A stretch of 64,000 nucleotides of DNA from Hyphomicrobium nitrativorans NL23 (GCF_000503895.1 NC_022997.1:1570501-1634500), one strand, 5' to 3'; counted from the stretch's first letter, positions 28,060-40,214 are shown. The notes: generated from the sequence alone by a model not told the origin. Translations and numbers: made by a program.

Positions 28060-28094
28060 GAGTGGGCCCCACAAGGGTCCGCTCTTTTTGTTTT
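28060..28094 (+). terminator. Leader terminator/attenuator ahead of rimP-nusA
   Basis: GAGTGGGCCC (28060-28069) pairs with GGGTCCGCTC (28075-28084) in a 10-bp stem with two G-U pairs, five-base loop, then TTTTTGTTTT. It sits between the promoter and rimP, so it must be read through for the operon to be expressed. A six-codon ORF (MIISTH) at 28041-28061 ends on the first stem bases. Confidence 0.75.
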
Positions 28095-28152
28095 GGCAAA
28101 ACCCTCGCTCCCGCCATCGAAGGCGGCAGGCGGCGGCCAGAAGTTTCGACTT

Positions 28153-28782
28153 ATGCAAAGCGAGCACGAGGTCGTATCGCGCGACCGCTTCATTCGGGAG
28201 ACAGGTCTTGCTGCGGACCTGGCCGAGCTTGTCGAGCCTGTGCTCGACAGTCTCGGCTTTCGACTCGTGCGCGTCGAGGTGTCGGGACGCGACGGACAGA
28301 CCGTGCAAGTGATGGCCGAGCGGCCGGACGGCACGATCAGCATTGAGGATTGCGAGGCGATCTCGCGCGCCGTGTCCCCGGTGCTCGATGTGGCCGACCT
28401 CGTGAGCAACGCCTATCGGCTCGAAGTTTCGTCGCCCGGAATCGACCGCCCGCTCGTGCGCCCGTCCGATTTCGTGGATTGGGCCGGTTCGGAAGCCAAG
28501 ATCGAGCTGGCGCAGCCTGTCGAAGGGCGCAAGCGCTTCCGCGGACGCCTCGAAGGTTTCGAGGACGGCGAGATCCTGATCGAAGCCGATCTCGGCGAAG
28601 AAGGACAAAAGATTATCGGGCTTGCGGTCGGCATGATCGCAAGCGCCCGGCTGGTGCTGACGGACGACTTGGTCCGCGAGGCGCTTTCCCGGGCGAAAGC
28701 CAAGGGCAACGAGCAACAGTTCGGAGATGGCGTCGAAGCCGATCCGGACGATCTAAAGACCGACGACGTGGAGGATCTCTGA
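28153..28782 (+). CDS. rimP: Ribosome maturation factor RimP
   Basis: 209 residues from ATG 28153 (reading [13 protein letters not shown]). A longer frame begins at TTG 28093, but that codon lies on the U-run of the leader terminator, so the downstream ATG is favoured. The RimP N-domain ([20 protein letters not shown], then [16 protein letters not shown]-type strands) and C-domain are present; SSPGIDRPL near 97-105 is the family signature. RimP assists 30S assembly. nusA starts two bases after its stop, in the usual order. Confidence 0.93.
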   Translation: MQSEHEVVSRDRFIRETGLAADLAELVEPVLDSLGFRLVRVEVSGRDGQTVQVMAERPDGTISIEDCEAISRAVSPVLDVADLVSNAYRLEVSSPGIDRPLVRPSDFVDWAGSEAKIELAQPVEGRKRFRGRLEGFEDGEILIEADLGEEGQKIIGLAVGMIASARLVLTDDLVREALSRAKAKGNEQQFGDGVEADPDDLKTDDVEDL

Positions 28783-28784
28783 AG

Positions 28785-30440
28785 ATGGCAGGTATCGCCG
28801 GAATCAGTGCGAACAGGCTGGAGCTTCTGCAGATTGCGGATGCCGTCGCGCGCGAGAAGACGATCGATCGCAAAATCGTCATCCAGGCCATGGAAGACGC
28901 GATCCAGAAGGCCGCCAAATCGCGTTACGGCGCCGAGAACGACATCCGCTGCGAGATCGACCCCAAGACCGGCGAAACGCGTCTTTCGCGTGTGCTGGCG
29001 GTGGTCGACGATGTCGAAAACGAATCTACGCAGATCACCGTCGACGATGCCAAGCGCCGGAACCCGGACGCGAAGGTGGGCGACCTGATCGCGGAAAGCT
29101 TGCCGCCGCTCGATTTCGGCCGCGTGGCCGCGCAGAACGCCAAGCAGGTGATCGTGCAGAAGGTGCGCGAAGCCGAGCGCGACCGGCAGTTCGGCGAGTA
29201 CAAGGATCGCGTCGGCGAGATCGTGAACGGCACCGTGAAGCGCGCCGAATACGGCAACGTGATCGTCGATCTCGGCCGGGCGGAGGGGATCATCCGCCGC
29301 GACGAGATGATCCCGCGCGAGAACGTACGCTATGGCGACCGCATCCGCGCCTACATCTACGACGTGCGCCGCGAGCAGCGGGGTCCGCAGATCTTCCTGT
29401 CGCGCGGACGCCCCGAGTTCATGAGCAAGCTGTTCGCGCAGGAAGTGCCGGAGATCTACGACGGCGTCGTCGAGATCAAGTCGGTGGCCCGCGACCCGGG
29501 CTCGCGCGCCAAGATCGCCGTCATCTCGCGCGATAGCTCGATCGATCCCGTCGGCGCGTGCGTCGGCATGAGGGGTGCGCGCGTGCAGGCCGTGGTCAAC
29601 GAGTTGCAGGGCGAGAAGGTCGACATCATCCAGTGGAACCCGGATGCGGCGAGCTTCATCGTCAACGCGCTGGCGCCCGCCGAGGTGACCAAGGTCGTTC
29701 TCGACGAAGATTCGAACCGCATCGAAGTGGTGGTGCCGGAGAGCCAGCTTTCGCTCGCCATCGGCCGGCGCGGTCAGAACGTGCGGCTTGCCTCGCAGCT
29801 CACGGGCTGGGACATCGACATCCTGACCGAGCAGGAAGAGAGCGAACGGCGTCAGAAGGAATTCGCGGAGCGCAGCCAGGTGTTCATGGACACGCTCGAC
29901 GTAGACGAAGTGATCGCGCAGTTGCTCGTGACGGAAGGCTTCGCCTCGGTGGAGGAAGTGGCTTATGTTGAGCTCTCCGAAATCGCCCATATCGAGGGCT
30001 TCGACGAGAGCACGGCGGAAGAAATTCAGACCCGCGCCCGCGAATACCTGGAAAAGCAGGAGGCCGAGCGCGATGCGCGGCGTCGCGAGCTTGGCGTTGC
30101 CGACGAGTTGGCGGGTGTCGAGGGCGTGAACACGGCGATGCTGGTCGCTTTCGGCGAGAACGGCCTCAAGACGCTGGAGGACCTCGCGGATTGTGCCACC
30201 GACGATCTGGTCGGCTGGACGGAGCGCTCGAAGGACAAGGACGTGGAGCCGGTGCGCCACAAGGGCGTGCTCGACGGCTTCGAGGTGTCACGCAAGGACG
30301 CCGAGGACATGATCATGTCGGCGCGCGTGCTTGCCGGCTGGATCACGGCCGAGGAGCTTGCGGGGCCGGAGGCTGAAGCCGAAGACGGTGCGGAGGACGG
30401 CGCCGAGGATGCCGCCGCCGAACCCGCAACGGACGCCTGA
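28785..30440 (+). CDS. nusA: Transcription termination/antitermination protein NusA
   Basis: 551 residues from ATG 28785 (GAGG at 28771-28774), two bases after rimP. N-terminal RNA-polymerase-binding domain (~1-135), S1 domain (~140-205), KH1 and KH2 (~205-350, with [10 protein letters not shown]-type and AIGRRGQNV motifs), then two helix-hairpin-helix acidic repeats and an Asp/Glu/Ala tail. It controls pausing and termination. It may regulate its own operon at the leader terminator upstream of rimP. Confidence 0.95.
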   Translation: MAGIAGISANRLELLQIADAVAREKTIDRKIVIQAMEDAIQKAAKSRYGAENDIRCEIDPKTGETRLSRVLAVVDDVENESTQITVDDAKRRNPDAKVGDLIAESLPPLDFGRVAAQNAKQVIVQKVREAERDRQFGEYKDRVGEIVNGTVKRAEYGNVIVDLGRAEGIIRRDEMIPRENVRYGDRIRAYIYDVRREQRGPQIFLSRGRPEFMSKLFAQEVPEIYDGVVEIKSVARDPGSRAKIAVISRDSSIDPVGACVGMRGARVQAVVNELQGEKVDIIQWNPDAASFIVNALAPAEVTKVVLDEDSNRIEVVVPESQLSLAIGRRGQNVRLASQLTGWDIDILTEQEESERRQKEFAERSQVFMDTLDVDEVIAQLLVTEGFASVEEVAYVELSEIAHIEGFDESTAEEIQTRAREYLEKQEAERDARRRELGVADELAGVEGVNTAMLVAFGENGLKTLEDLADCATDDLVGWTERSKDKDVEPVRHKGVLDGFEVSRKDAEDMIMSARVLAGWITAEELAGPEAEAEDGAEDGAEDAAAEPATDA

Positions 30441-30480
30441 GGGTGTTTTACTGCGCACCAGTTTTGGAGGATGAAGGCCT

Positions 30481-31197
30481 TTGGCCAACCGTCTCAGCCA
30501 TTCCGACGATGCCGAACCGGGCCGTAATGGGCCCGGTGCTGCACGCGCACGGCCGCGCCGTGGCGAGGATGGCGAGCGGCGCTGCGTCCTCAGGCGCGAG
30601 GTTTGCGACCCGGATCATCTGATCCGTTTCGTTGTCGATCCGGAGGGCGAGATCGTACCGGATCTGGCGCGGCGTCTTCCCGGCCGTGGCGTCTGGGTGA
30701 CGGCGGACAAGGCCTCGGTTGCCGAGGCGGCTCGCATCAATGCCTTTGCCCGCAGTCTCAAGCGGGCGGTCCGCGTGGATCCCGCGCTGGCGGAACGGGT
30801 CGACGGTCTCATCGAGAAGCGTGTCCTGGAGGCGCTGGCGCTGGCCAATAAGGCCGGGCTGGTGACAATTGGCTTCCAGAAAGTGGAGACGCTGATCGCG
30901 GCGGACAGCGCGCTGGTGCTAATTCAAGCTCACGACGCGTCCGAGGGCGGACGGGAAAAGCTCACGCGGAAGTTTGCCGCCATCGCGCGCGCGAAGGGCC
31001 TTGAGCCTGCTTTGGTAACCAGTCTATCCACCGAACAATTGAGCTTGGCCATGGGGCGGTCAAATGTGGTACATGCTGCCCTCATACATGGTGGAGCCGC
31101 GCAGCGGTTCCTGACCGAGGCCGAGCGAATGATGCGCTACCGGTCGGGCTCTGCCGTTTCTGCAGAGCCGAAAAATGCCCAGAATCTAGAGGTTTGA
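30481..31197 (+). CDS. ylxR: YlxR/DUF448 RNA-binding protein with L7Ae-like domain
   Basis: 238 residues from TTG 30481, behind an excellent GGAGGATGAAGG. The N-terminal YlxR domain has R-R-C-V-L-R-x-E then GRGVWVTA near 69-76; the C-terminal ~95 residues ([19 protein letters not shown] onward) are an L7Ae-like fold. The YlxR family binds RNA and in Gram-positives modulates RNase P. Location between nusA and infB is universal. The stop lies 12 bases before the infB start. Confidence 0.9.
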   Translation: MANRLSHSDDAEPGRNGPGAARARPRRGEDGERRCVLRREVCDPDHLIRFVVDPEGEIVPDLARRLPGRGVWVTADKASVAEAARINAFARSLKRAVRVDPALAERVDGLIEKRVLEALALANKAGLVTIGFQKVETLIAADSALVLIQAHDASEGGREKLTRKFAAIARAKGLEPALVTSLSTEQLSLAMGRSNVVHAALIHGGAAQRFLTEAERMMRYRSGSAVSAEPKNAQNLEV

Positions 31198-31208
31198 ACG
31201 GATACGGA

Positions 31209-33920
31209 ATGAGCGAAACCAAGGACACTGCCGACAAGCCGTTGACGCCGGGCGGACGCAAACCGCTGTCGCTGCAGCGTACCGTCGAATCGGGACACGT
31301 TCGGCAGAGCTTCAGCCATGGGCGCTCGAAGTCGGTGGTGGTCGAGAAGCGTAAAACACGCAAACTCGCCACGCCTGGAGCGCCGGCCGAGCGGGAGGCT
31401 GGGCAACCTGCCGCCGCAGCGCCCGCGCCTGCTGCCGCGCCCAAGGCGCCGAGCCGCCCCGCCAGCGAGGCGAGGGGAGACGCCGGCAAGTCAGATCTCC
31501 TGAGGCCGGAAGAGCGCGACGCGCGGGCGCGCGCCCTGGCGGAAGCCCGCAAGAGGGCGGTCGAGGATGCACAGCGCGCCGAAGAGGAGCGCCGTAACGC
31601 TCCGCCGCCGCCGCCTGAAGCTCCGACGCCCGTAGTGGAAGCTCCCGCTGCGAAGGCCGAGCCCGCTGCTGCGCCCGCGCCGGCTCCCGCCGCGCGTGCC
31701 GCGCCTGCTCCGTCCGCCGCCCCTGCGGCGCGTCAGCCTGCGGGCGACCGGGGGGCGTCGCGCCCGCCGATTCGCTCGCGCTCTCCCGGCTCCAACGATA
31801 CGCGGTTTGCGCCGCGCGAGGGCGGCCGGCCGATGCAGATCGAGATTCCGCGGCCGCCGAGTGCCGCGCCTGCCGCCGACCGCACTGCCGGCGAAGTAAC
31901 GAAGATCGTCAAGGATGTGCGGGCTCCCCGCCCCGTGCAGACGTCGGACGACGACGAGAGCCGGGCCATCAAGCGCGGCGGTAAGCTGGTCCGCGTCCCG
32001 GTGAAAGCTCCGACGACCGATACCAAGCGCGAGCGCGGCAAGCTCACGATCAACAATGCCCTTGACGAGCAGCAGCGCGAGCGTTCGCTCGCGTCTCTCA
32101 AGCGCAAGCGTGAGCGTGAAAAGCTCAAGGCGATGGGCATTCAGCAGCCACGGGACAAGATTGTGCGCGAAGTGACTATCCCCGAGGCGATCACGATCCA
32201 GGAACTCTCCAACCGCATGACCGAGCGGGGCGTCGACGTCATCAGGTTCCTGATGAAGGAAGGCGCCATGCATAAGATCACGGACGTGATCGATGCGGAT
32301 ACGGCGGAGTTGATCGTCCAGGAGTTCGGTCATACGCCGAAGCGCGTTTCGGAAGCCGACGTCGAGACCGGGTTCATCGGCGAGAAGGACGCGGAAGAAG
32401 CGCAGAAGCCGCGGGCGCCCGTCGTCACGATCATGGGGCACGTCGATCACGGCAAGACGTCGCTGCTCGACGCCATCCGCAAGACCAACGTGGTCTCGGG
32501 CGAGGCCGGCGGCATCACGCAGCACATCGGCGCCTATCAGGTGACGACGCCTTCGGGCGGCAAGGTGACGTTCATCGACACGCCGGGCCACGCCGCGTTC
32601 ACCGCGATGCGTGCGCGCGGCGCGAAGGTGACGGATATCGTGGTGCTGGTGGTGGCGGCGGACGACGGCGTCATGCCGCAGACCGCGGAAGCCATCAATC
32701 ACGCCAAGGCGGCGAACGTGCCGATCATCGTGGCGATCAACAAGATCGACAAGCCGGCGGCCGATCCGAAGCGCGTGCAGACCGATCTCCTCTCGCACGA
32801 GATCGTGGTCGAAAGCATGGGCGGCGAGACGCTGGAAGTTCCGGTCTCGGCGCTGAAGGGCACGAACCTCGACAAGCTGCTTGAGACGATCCATTTGCAG
32901 GCCGAGGTTCTCGATCTCAAAGCCAACCCCGATCGGTCGGCGGAAGGCATCGTCATCGAAGCCAAGCTTGAGCGTGGCCGGGGCCCGGTGGGCACCGTGC
33001 TCGTGCAGCGCGGTACGCTGCGCGTGGGCGATATCGTGGTTGCGGGCACCGCCTGGGGCCGCGTTCGCGCGCTGATCGACGACCAGGGCAAGAACGTGGA
33101 CGCGGCGGGGCCGTCGTTCCCGGTCGAGGTGCTGGGGTTCGATTCCGCCCCCGAGGCGGGCGATCAGATCGCCGTCGTCGAGAACGAAGCGCGCGCGCGT
33201 GAAATCACCGACTACCGCATCCGCAAGCGTCGCGAGACGCTGGGATCGGCCGGGACGCCGCGCACGCTTGAGCAGATGATGCAGACGCTGAAGGATTCGG
33301 CGGGCAAGAAGGATTTCACCCTTTTGATCAAGGGCGACGTTCAGGGTTCGCTTGAGGCGATCCAGGGCTCTCTGAAGAAGCTCGGCACGGACGAGGTCGA
33401 GGCGCGTGTCGTGCACTCGGGCGTCGGTGGCATCACCGAATCCGATATTGCGCTCGCGGGTGCGTCGAAGGCCGTCGTGGTGGGCTTCAACGTCCGCGCC
33501 AACGCGCAGGCGAAGCAGGTTGCCGACAGCCAGGGCATCGAGATCCGCTACTACAGCATCATCTACGATCTCGTGGACGACGTGAAAGCGGCCATGTCGG
33601 GGCTGCTTGCGCCGACGGTGCGCGAGAACTTCCTCGGCTACGCGACGATCAAGCAGGTCTTCAACGTCTCGAAGGTCGGCAAGGTCGCGGGTTGCCTGGT
33701 CACGGAAGGCCGCGTCGAGCGCGGCGCGAAGGTGCGCCTGTTGCGAGACAAGGTCGTCATCCACGAAGGCACGCTGTCGATCCTCAAGCGCTTCAAGGAC
33801 GACGTGAAGGAAGTTCCCGTCGGACAAGAGTGCGGCATGGCGTTCGCGAACTATCAGGATATCCGCGAGGGCGACGAGATCGAGTGCTTCCAGGTGGAGA
33901 CGATCAAAAGAAGTCTCTAA
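31209..33920 (+). CDS. infB: Translation initiation factor IF-2
   Basis: 903 residues from ATG 31209 (an in-frame TTG at 31194 overlaps the ylxR stop and has almost no room for a ribosome-binding site). A ~300-residue Ala/Pro/Arg-rich N-terminal region precedes the IF2_N domain ([15 protein letters not shown]). The G domain has GHVDHGKT at 410-417, DTPGHAAF and NKID. Domains II-IV follow. It places fMet-tRNA on the 30S subunit. Confidence 0.97.
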   Translation: MSETKDTADKPLTPGGRKPLSLQRTVESGHVRQSFSHGRSKSVVVEKRKTRKLATPGAPAEREAGQPAAAAPAPAAAPKAPSRPASEARGDAGKSDLLRPEERDARARALAEARKRAVEDAQRAEEERRNAPPPPPEAPTPVVEAPAAKAEPAAAPAPAPAARAAPAPSAAPAARQPAGDRGASRPPIRSRSPGSNDTRFAPREGGRPMQIEIPRPPSAAPAADRTAGEVTKIVKDVRAPRPVQTSDDDESRAIKRGGKLVRVPVKAPTTDTKRERGKLTINNALDEQQRERSLASLKRKREREKLKAMGIQQPRDKIVREVTIPEAITIQELSNRMTERGVDVIRFLMKEGAMHKITDVIDADTAELIVQEFGHTPKRVSEADVETGFIGEKDAEEAQKPRAPVVTIMGHVDHGKTSLLDAIRKTNVVSGEAGGITQHIGAYQVTTPSGGKVTFIDTPGHAAFTAMRARGAKVTDIVVLVVAADDGVMPQTAEAINHAKAANVPIIVAINKIDKPAADPKRVQTDLLSHEIVVESMGGETLEVPVSALKGTNLDKLLETIHLQAEVLDLKANPDRSAEGIVIEAKLERGRGPVGTVLVQRGTLRVGDIVVAGTAWGRVRALIDDQGKNVDAAGPSFPVEVLGFDSAPEAGDQIAVVENEARAREITDYRIRKRRETLGSAGTPRTLEQMMQTLKDSAGKKDFTLLIKGDVQGSLEAIQGSLKKLGTDEVEARVVHSGVGGITESDIALAGASKAVVVGFNVRANAQAKQVADSQGIEIRYYSIIYDLVDDVKAAMSGLLAPTVRENFLGYATIKQVFNVSKVGKVAGCLVTEGRVERGAKVRLLRDKVVIHEGTLSILKRFKDDVKEVPVGQECGMAFANYQDIREGDEIECFQVETIKRSL

Positions 33921-33940
33921 TCGCTCACGGCTGCTGTACC

Positions 33941-34075
33941 GCTCGCTACGCGAGCGGGCAGCCTCCGCGGGGGCGGCGCAGTCCATGCGGAGCATGGCTC
34001 CGCCATGACCGCCGGGTCGCGTCCAAGCGGAGCTTGGCTCCGCCAAGATGCTCCCGGGCTGCTTCGCAGCCGGAA
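33941..34075. repeat. Cluster of palindromic elements between infB and rbfA
   Basis: The 209-base gap holds a small hairpin GCTCGC-TAC-GCGAGC (33941-33955), two 28-base units exactly 40 bases apart (33981-34008 and 34021-34048), and a hairpin GGCTGC-TTC-GCAGCC (34058-34072). Each 28-base unit is built of five 5-mers: CCATG, CGGAG, CATGG, CTCCG, CCATG in the first and CCAAG, CGGAG, CTTGG, CTCCG, CCAAG in the second. All base changes between the units keep the pairing. Confidence 0.75.
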
Positions 34076-34129
34076 CTTACATTTATCATCATATGACCTT
34101 GGCCGGTTCGAGCCCGGCAGGATCAGGAT

Positions 34130-34531
34130 ATGGCCAAGCAAAAAACACAGCAGGGCAAAGGCCCATCGCAGCGGCAATTGCGTGTCGGCGAACTCGTTCG
34201 GCACAAGCTTGCAGAGTTGCTCGCGCGGGGCGAGATTCACGACGACGTGCTCGCTTCGCACGTCGTGACGATTTCGGAAGTGCGGATGGCGCCGGACCTC
34301 AGGCTTGCGACGGCGTACGTGATGCCGCTTGGCGGCAAGGATACGAAGGCCGTCATCGAGGCGCTGACCCGGAACAGCCGTTTCATTCGCGGAGAGGTCG
34401 CGCATACGCTCGATCTGCGCTCGGCGCCGGAGATCCGCTTCCGTGAGGACGAGACCTTCGAGGAGGTTCGCCGGATCGACCAGTTGCTCCACAGCGAACG
34501 CGTGCGCCGGGACGTCGAGAAGGACGAGTAG
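34130..34531 (+). CDS. rbfA: Ribosome-binding factor A
   Basis: 133 residues, a KH-type fold that assists late 16S processing and cold growth. [19 protein letters not shown] at the N-terminus and [21 protein letters not shown] at the C-terminus are characteristic. It follows infB after the palindrome-rich gap. Confidence 0.94.
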   Translation: MAKQKTQQGKGPSQRQLRVGELVRHKLAELLARGEIHDDVLASHVVTISEVRMAPDLRLATAYVMPLGGKDTKAVIEALTRNSRFIRGEVAHTLDLRSAPEIRFREDETFEEVRRIDQLLHSERVRRDVEKDE

Positions 34532-34537
34532 GGTGCC

Positions 34538-35125
34538 ATGCTCGACCGAGAACTCCGCTACCAGATGCCTTTCGAGCGGCTGGCGAAGCTCAGTCGTGCG
34601 GCGAGCCGCAAGGCGTTTTCGAGTTCCTGGTATTTGATGTGGGGCCTTTTCGCCGTCTACTTTTCGCTTCTTGGCGGAATGCTCTTATTTGCCGACACGA
34701 TCGGCCGCCTGCAGCGCGAAGCAGGCATCCCGCGGTGGTCGTGGATGGTGGTGCTGGGCGGAATTCTGATTGGCGGGCTGCTGCTCTTACGGCGTCACGG
34801 GCAGAAGCAGGCCAAAGCGCGCGCGGACTACGACAGCACCGTCACATTGCGACAGGAGGCTGAGGGTCTCCGCTTTGCGACGCCTGAAATCGAATATTTC
34901 ATTAAGTGGGACGGCATCAGCCAGATGATGACGATGCACGACGGTGTGGTCGTCTCGCACGGTTCGCTGTTTTTCTTGGTCCCGGACACGGCGTTCGCCG
35001 GTCGAGGCGAGCGCGACGCATTCGTCAGGGATGTTTATGGACGTTTGAACGAGGCCGCGATCGAGAGGAGCGAGCCATTCATTCGCCCTCTGCTCGACGC
35101 GGCGTCCAGCACGACAAGGACTTAA
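34538..35125 (+). CDS. YcxB-like membrane protein
   Basis: 195 residues. Two membrane helices (~33-53 and ~69-86) separated by a short loop, then a soluble C-terminal domain with the YcxB-like pattern ([14 protein letters not shown] near 147-160). Function is unknown. It is inserted between rbfA and truB with gaps of six and one bases, so it is transcribed with them; this insertion is not part of the general operon plan. Confidence 0.65.
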   Translation: MLDRELRYQMPFERLAKLSRAASRKAFSSSWYLMWGLFAVYFSLLGGMLLFADTIGRLQREAGIPRWSWMVVLGGILIGGLLLLRRHGQKQAKARADYDSTVTLRQEAEGLRFATPEIEYFIKWDGISQMMTMHDGVVVSHGSLFFLVPDTAFAGRGERDAFVRDVYGRLNEAAIERSEPFIRPLLDAASSTTRT

Positions 35126-35126
35126 C

Positions 35127-36043
35127 GTGGCACGACGCAAGAAGGGTAATCCGGTTCACGGGTGGCTGGTGCTCGACAAGCCGTTCGAGATGACGTCGAC
35201 GCGGGCTGTCGGCATTCTGAAGCGGCTCTATTTCGCGCAGAAGGTTGGGCACGCGGGCACGCTCGATCCGCTCGCGACGGGAATCCTCCCGATTGCGTTC
35301 GGGGAAGCGACGAAGACCGTGCCGTTCGCCGTCGAGGGTGAGAAGGTCTATCGCTTTACCGTGCGGTGGGGGCCGAGACGGCGACGGACGATGCGGAAGG
35401 CGACGTCGTCGCGACGGGCGATGCGCGGCCGACGGTGGAAGACATCGAGGCGCTTCTTCCGCAATTCACCGGCGAGATCATGCAGGTGCCGCCGAAATTC
35501 TCGGCGATCAAGGTGGACGGCGAGCGGGCGTATGCGCTGGCGCGCGACGGTGAGGACGTGGTGCTCGATCCGCGTCCGGTGGTGATCGACGAGTTGCGGC
35601 TGATCGATGTGCCGAACGACGATACGGCCGTTTTCGAGGCGCGCTGCGGGAAGGGGACGTATGTGCGCGCAATCGCGCGTGACATGGGGCGTGCGCTCGG
35701 TTGCCGAGGGCATGTGATCGCGTTGCGGCGCACGCGCGTCGGCCCGTTCAGCGAGGAGAATGCCGTGAGCCTCGAAGAGATCGAGGATGCGGCGGACGCG
35801 GGCGAGGACCTGACCACGTTTCTTCAGCCGGTCGAGATGGCGCTGGGCGAGGTGCTCGAACTCAATGTCAGCCCCCAGGATGCGGCGGATCTCGCGCAAG
35901 GGCGCAGCATCCTGATCCGTGGGCGGGACGCGCCGATCCTGGGCGGGGCGGCGTATGCGATGTCGAAGGGGCGGATCATCGCGCTCGGCGAGATCGAAAA
36001 GGGCGCTTTGCATCCGACACGGGTGTTCAATTTCGGCGGATAA
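35127..36043 (+). pseudogene. truB: tRNA pseudouridine(55) synthase TruB, disrupted by a one-base frameshift
   Basis: The N-terminal part (GTG 35127, frame open to 35585) carries [12 protein letters not shown] with catalytic Asp47. The homologous frame then shifts at the G-run 35368-35372: five G are present where six would give the uninterrupted reading [15 protein letters not shown]. The rest (35366-36043) is a well-kept TruB with KPPKFSAIK-like, RCGKGTYVRAIARDMG and a PUA-like end. Both halves look conserved and there is no other damage, so this is a very recent mutation, a sequencing error in a homopolymer, or (less likely) slippage. TruB makes pseudouridine 55 in tRNA. Confidence 0.85.
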
Positions 36044-36079
36044 CGCTTGTTTTTTCGTGGCTTAGCTAGCTCTAATCCG

Positions 36080-36128
36080 GTTGCATGATATGCAACTCCC
36101 GGCAGGGCCTCGTTGCGTTTTTCGCAAC
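36080..36128. promoter_or_regulatory. Two consecutive inverted repeats in the truB-rpsO gap
   Basis: GTTGCAT-GAT-ATGCAAC (36080-36096) is a perfect 7-bp inverted repeat with a three-base centre. Fifteen bases on, GTTGCG-TTTTT-CGCAAC (36112-36128) is a second hairpin followed by TTTT. They share the GTTGC/GCAAC arms and may be an operator, a terminator, or both. Confidence 0.45.
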
Positions 36129-36170
36129 TTTTCCTCGCCCCCGTCGCGGGAGTGTGTATAAAGCGCCGAT

Positions 36171-36203
36171 CCGCCTGCGCCTCCGGTGTGGGCGGGCTTT
36201 TTT
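36171..36203 (+). terminator. Terminator-like hairpin upstream of rpsO
   Basis: CCGCCTGCGCC (36171-36181) pairs with GGTGTGGGCGG (36185-36195) using several G-U pairs, three-base loop, then GC and TTTTTT. It lies 85 bases before rpsO and would end the upstream operon or attenuate rpsO. Confidence 0.65.
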
Positions 36204-36288
36204 GTTTGCGACCTTGCTGGACGACATCCCGGCCATGGCCGCTTCTCAGGCAGCGCCGTGCTGCCCTCCAACAGACAAGGAGATCCCG

Positions 36289-36558
36289 ATGTCGCTGACG
36301 CTGGAACACAAGACCAAGATCATCAAGGACAACGCTACCAAGGCGAACGACACCGGCTCGCCGGAAGTCCAGGTGGCCATCCTCACCGAGCGCATCAACG
36401 GCCTCACCGAGCATTTCAAGGCGCACAAGAAAGACAACCACTCGCGCCGCGGTCTGCTCAAGATGGTGAGCCAGCGCAGGCAGTTGCTCGACTACGTCAA
36501 GGGCAAGGATGAAGCGCGCTACCAGAAGATCATCGAGAAGCTCGGCATCCGCCGTTAA
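36289..36558 (+). CDS. rpsO: 30S ribosomal protein S15
   Basis: 89 residues, exact family length. The pattern [17 protein letters not shown] near 20-36 and [19 protein letters not shown] near 46-64 is diagnostic. AAGGAG at 36277-36282 is an ideal ribosome-binding site. It binds 16S rRNA and is followed by pnp, as in most bacteria. Confidence 0.97.
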   Translation: MSLTLEHKTKIIKDNATKANDTGSPEVQVAILTERINGLTEHFKAHKKDNHSRRGLLKMVSQRRQLLDYVKGKDEARYQKIIEKLGIRR

Positions 36559-36615
36559 GCGCCGATGGCTTGGAGCCTAGGGTATTGATCTTTTTACGAA
36601 TGTCGTGACCGCGCG

Positions 36616-36645
36616 GCGCCGCAAGCCTTTTTGGGTTCGCGGCGC
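36616..36645 (+). other. Hairpin between rpsO and pnp
   Basis: GCGCCGC (36616-36622) pairs with GCGGCGC (36639-36645), extended by AAGCC/GGGTT with one mismatch and one bulge; the loop is T-rich and no U-tract follows. In E. coli a hairpin at this place is cut by RNase III and used by PNPase to control its own mRNA. Confidence 0.5.
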
Positions 36646-36715
36646 TGTCCGCATTCGTGCTAAGGAAGCCGCGCATCAAAAAGACATGAAACAGAGATAG
36701 AACGAAAGAACGCAC

Positions 36716-38905
<2,190 letters not shown>

Positions 38906-38925
38906 TTCTCTGCGTTGACATTTGG

Positions 38926-38958
38926 AACGGCGGCGAACCTTTCGCCGCCGTTTCTCTT
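38926..38958 (+). terminator. Intrinsic terminator after pnp
   Basis: Perfect 12-bp stem AACGGCGGCGAA (38926-38937) / TTCGCCGCCGTT (38941-38952) with a three-base loop, followed by TCTCTTT. Confidence 0.85.
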
Positions 38959-38970
38959 TGGAGGGATGCG

Positions 38971-39489
38971 ATGGAGCGTCCGGATCTTCCTGGCCAAGTG
39001 GTGTTCCGGCTGCATCCGGATCAGGGTGTGGCGCGGCATGCGGCCGTGCGTCTTTTCGAGTGCGTCGAGAAGGATTTGAGAGCGTTGTTGCCTGCGTCCG
39101 CCGACGTCCGTCACGTCGGTGCGACGGCTGTGGCCGCTTGCCTGACGAAGGGCGATCTCGATGTGGTCGTGCGCGTGGAAGCGGATGCATTCGCGGATGC
39201 GGACCGCGCGCTGGCTGCGAGGTTTGCGCGCAACGAGGGGTCGAAACGCACGGCGTGCTTTTCCTCTTTTGAAGATAGCGGGACGGTTCCGCATCTCGGC
39301 ATCCAGCTCACGGTGCAAGGCGGCGCGGACGACTGTTTTCATTTGCTGACCGATGCGCTGAGCGCAGATCCTGCGCTGGTCGAAGCGTACAACGCGCTCA
39401 AGCGGCGGTTCGATGGGGAGCCGATGGAAGCTTATCGCGAGGCGAAGGGCGCGTTCATTCGCGATGTGCTTGCCGATCAGGGGATTTGA
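38971..39489 (+). CDS. GrpB/UPF0157-type nucleotidyltransferase-fold protein
   Basis: 172 residues. The block VRHVGATAVAACLTKGDLDVVV near 46-67 is the GrpB nucleotidyltransferase-like motif (G-S/A-T-A then D-x-D), and FDGEPMEAYREAKGAFI near 145-161 is the conserved C-terminal part. The family's substrate is not known. It follows the pnp terminator with GGAGGG upstream and converges with the chelatase gene, overlapping by 13 bases. Confidence 0.75.
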   Translation: MERPDLPGQVVFRLHPDQGVARHAAVRLFECVEKDLRALLPASADVRHVGATAVAACLTKGDLDVVVRVEADAFADADRALAARFARNEGSKRTACFSSFEDSGTVPHLGIQLTVQGGADDCFHLLTDALSADPALVEAYNALKRRFDGEPMEAYREAKGAFIRDVLADQGI

Positions 39490-40214
39490 GCGAAGCTCGC
39501 GGTGAGGGCGGCTGCGATGAGCGGCGCGACGGCTGCGCTGTTTCCGATGGCGCCGGTGTAGATGGCGTTCGCGCCCGTTTCCGCGATGGCGTCCGGCACG
39601 TCTTCTCCGCCGTGCATTCCATCGCCGAAGAAGAAGCCTGCGACGACGGTTGGCGTTTGCCGGCCTGCGGCAAGGGCATCGTCCAAGAAGGGTTCTTCTT
39701 CCAGGAACGCGGTGGTGACGCTGGCGAAGCGCCGCGCAAGGGCGGCGCGGGCGGCGGCCTTGCGCGTTGCGGTTGCGGACGCGGGGCCGAGCTTCGAGCC
39801 GTGGCCGACGATGAGGAGGCGGGAGGTAATGGGTTCGAATTCCCTCGTCTCCGCCGTGCTCGCGGCTTCTCGAACGAGAATCTCCGGCAAGGCCGCATCG
39901 AGGCCCAGGGGAGCGAGGATGCTTGGCGCGGGCGAGATGCCAGTGGCTTCGACGCGCTCGCGGACTTTGCGCATGAAATAGCCGTCCGCCATGAAGAGCG
40001 GATAGACGGCGATCCGTGTTGCGCCGGTGGCTGCGGCTTGCGCCAGAGCGTCTTCCAGCGTGGGCTGGCCCTTGAGGACGCCTGGCGCGACGATGGGGAG
40101 GCCGATCAAGGCACGCACGGCTTCCGCCTGGGCGCGGAGGGCTGCGTTTGGCGCAGGGCCGCCACGGTCGCCGTGTGCGACGAGGACGGCGGCGTGCGTT
40201 TTGTGGTCTGTCAT
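39477..40214 (-). CDS. CbiX-type sirohydrochlorin chelatase-like protein
   Basis: 245 residues with two half-domains: HGDRGG near 14-19 opens the first and GHGSKLGP near 144-151 the second, in the manner of CbiX/SirB. The family inserts Co or Fe into sirohydrochlorin for cobalamin or siroheme. The C-terminal FFFGDGMHGGEDVP keeps His residues that could hold metal. The start ATG at 40214 overlaps the stop of the DUF4202 gene (ATGA), so they are coupled. No other tetrapyrrole genes are nearby. Confidence 0.8.
   Translation of the reverse strand: MTDHKTHAAVLVAHGDRGGPAPNAALRAQAEAVRALIGLPIVAPGVLKGQPTLEDALAQAAATGATRIAVYPLFMADGYFMRKVRERVEATGISPAPSILAPLGLDAALPEILVREAASTAETREFEPITSRLLIVGHGSKLGPASATATRKAAARAALARRFASVTTAFLEEEPFLDDALAAGRQTPTVVAGFFFGDGMHGGEDVPDAIAETGANAIYTGAIGNSAAVAPLIAAALTASFAQIP

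Noticed and set aside
28093-28152. N-terminal extension of RimP from TTG 28093
   Set aside because: The TTG lies in the U-run of the leader terminator; ATG 28153 fits RimP length better.
31491-34046. 851-codon open frame on the minus strand opposite infB
   Set aside because: It mirrors infB codons in a high-GC genome, is His/Arg/Asp-rich without domains, and has no start context.
35127-36043. Programmed frameshift in truB
   Set aside because: No slippery heptamer or stimulating structure stands out, and TruB is not known to use one; error or mutation is simpler.
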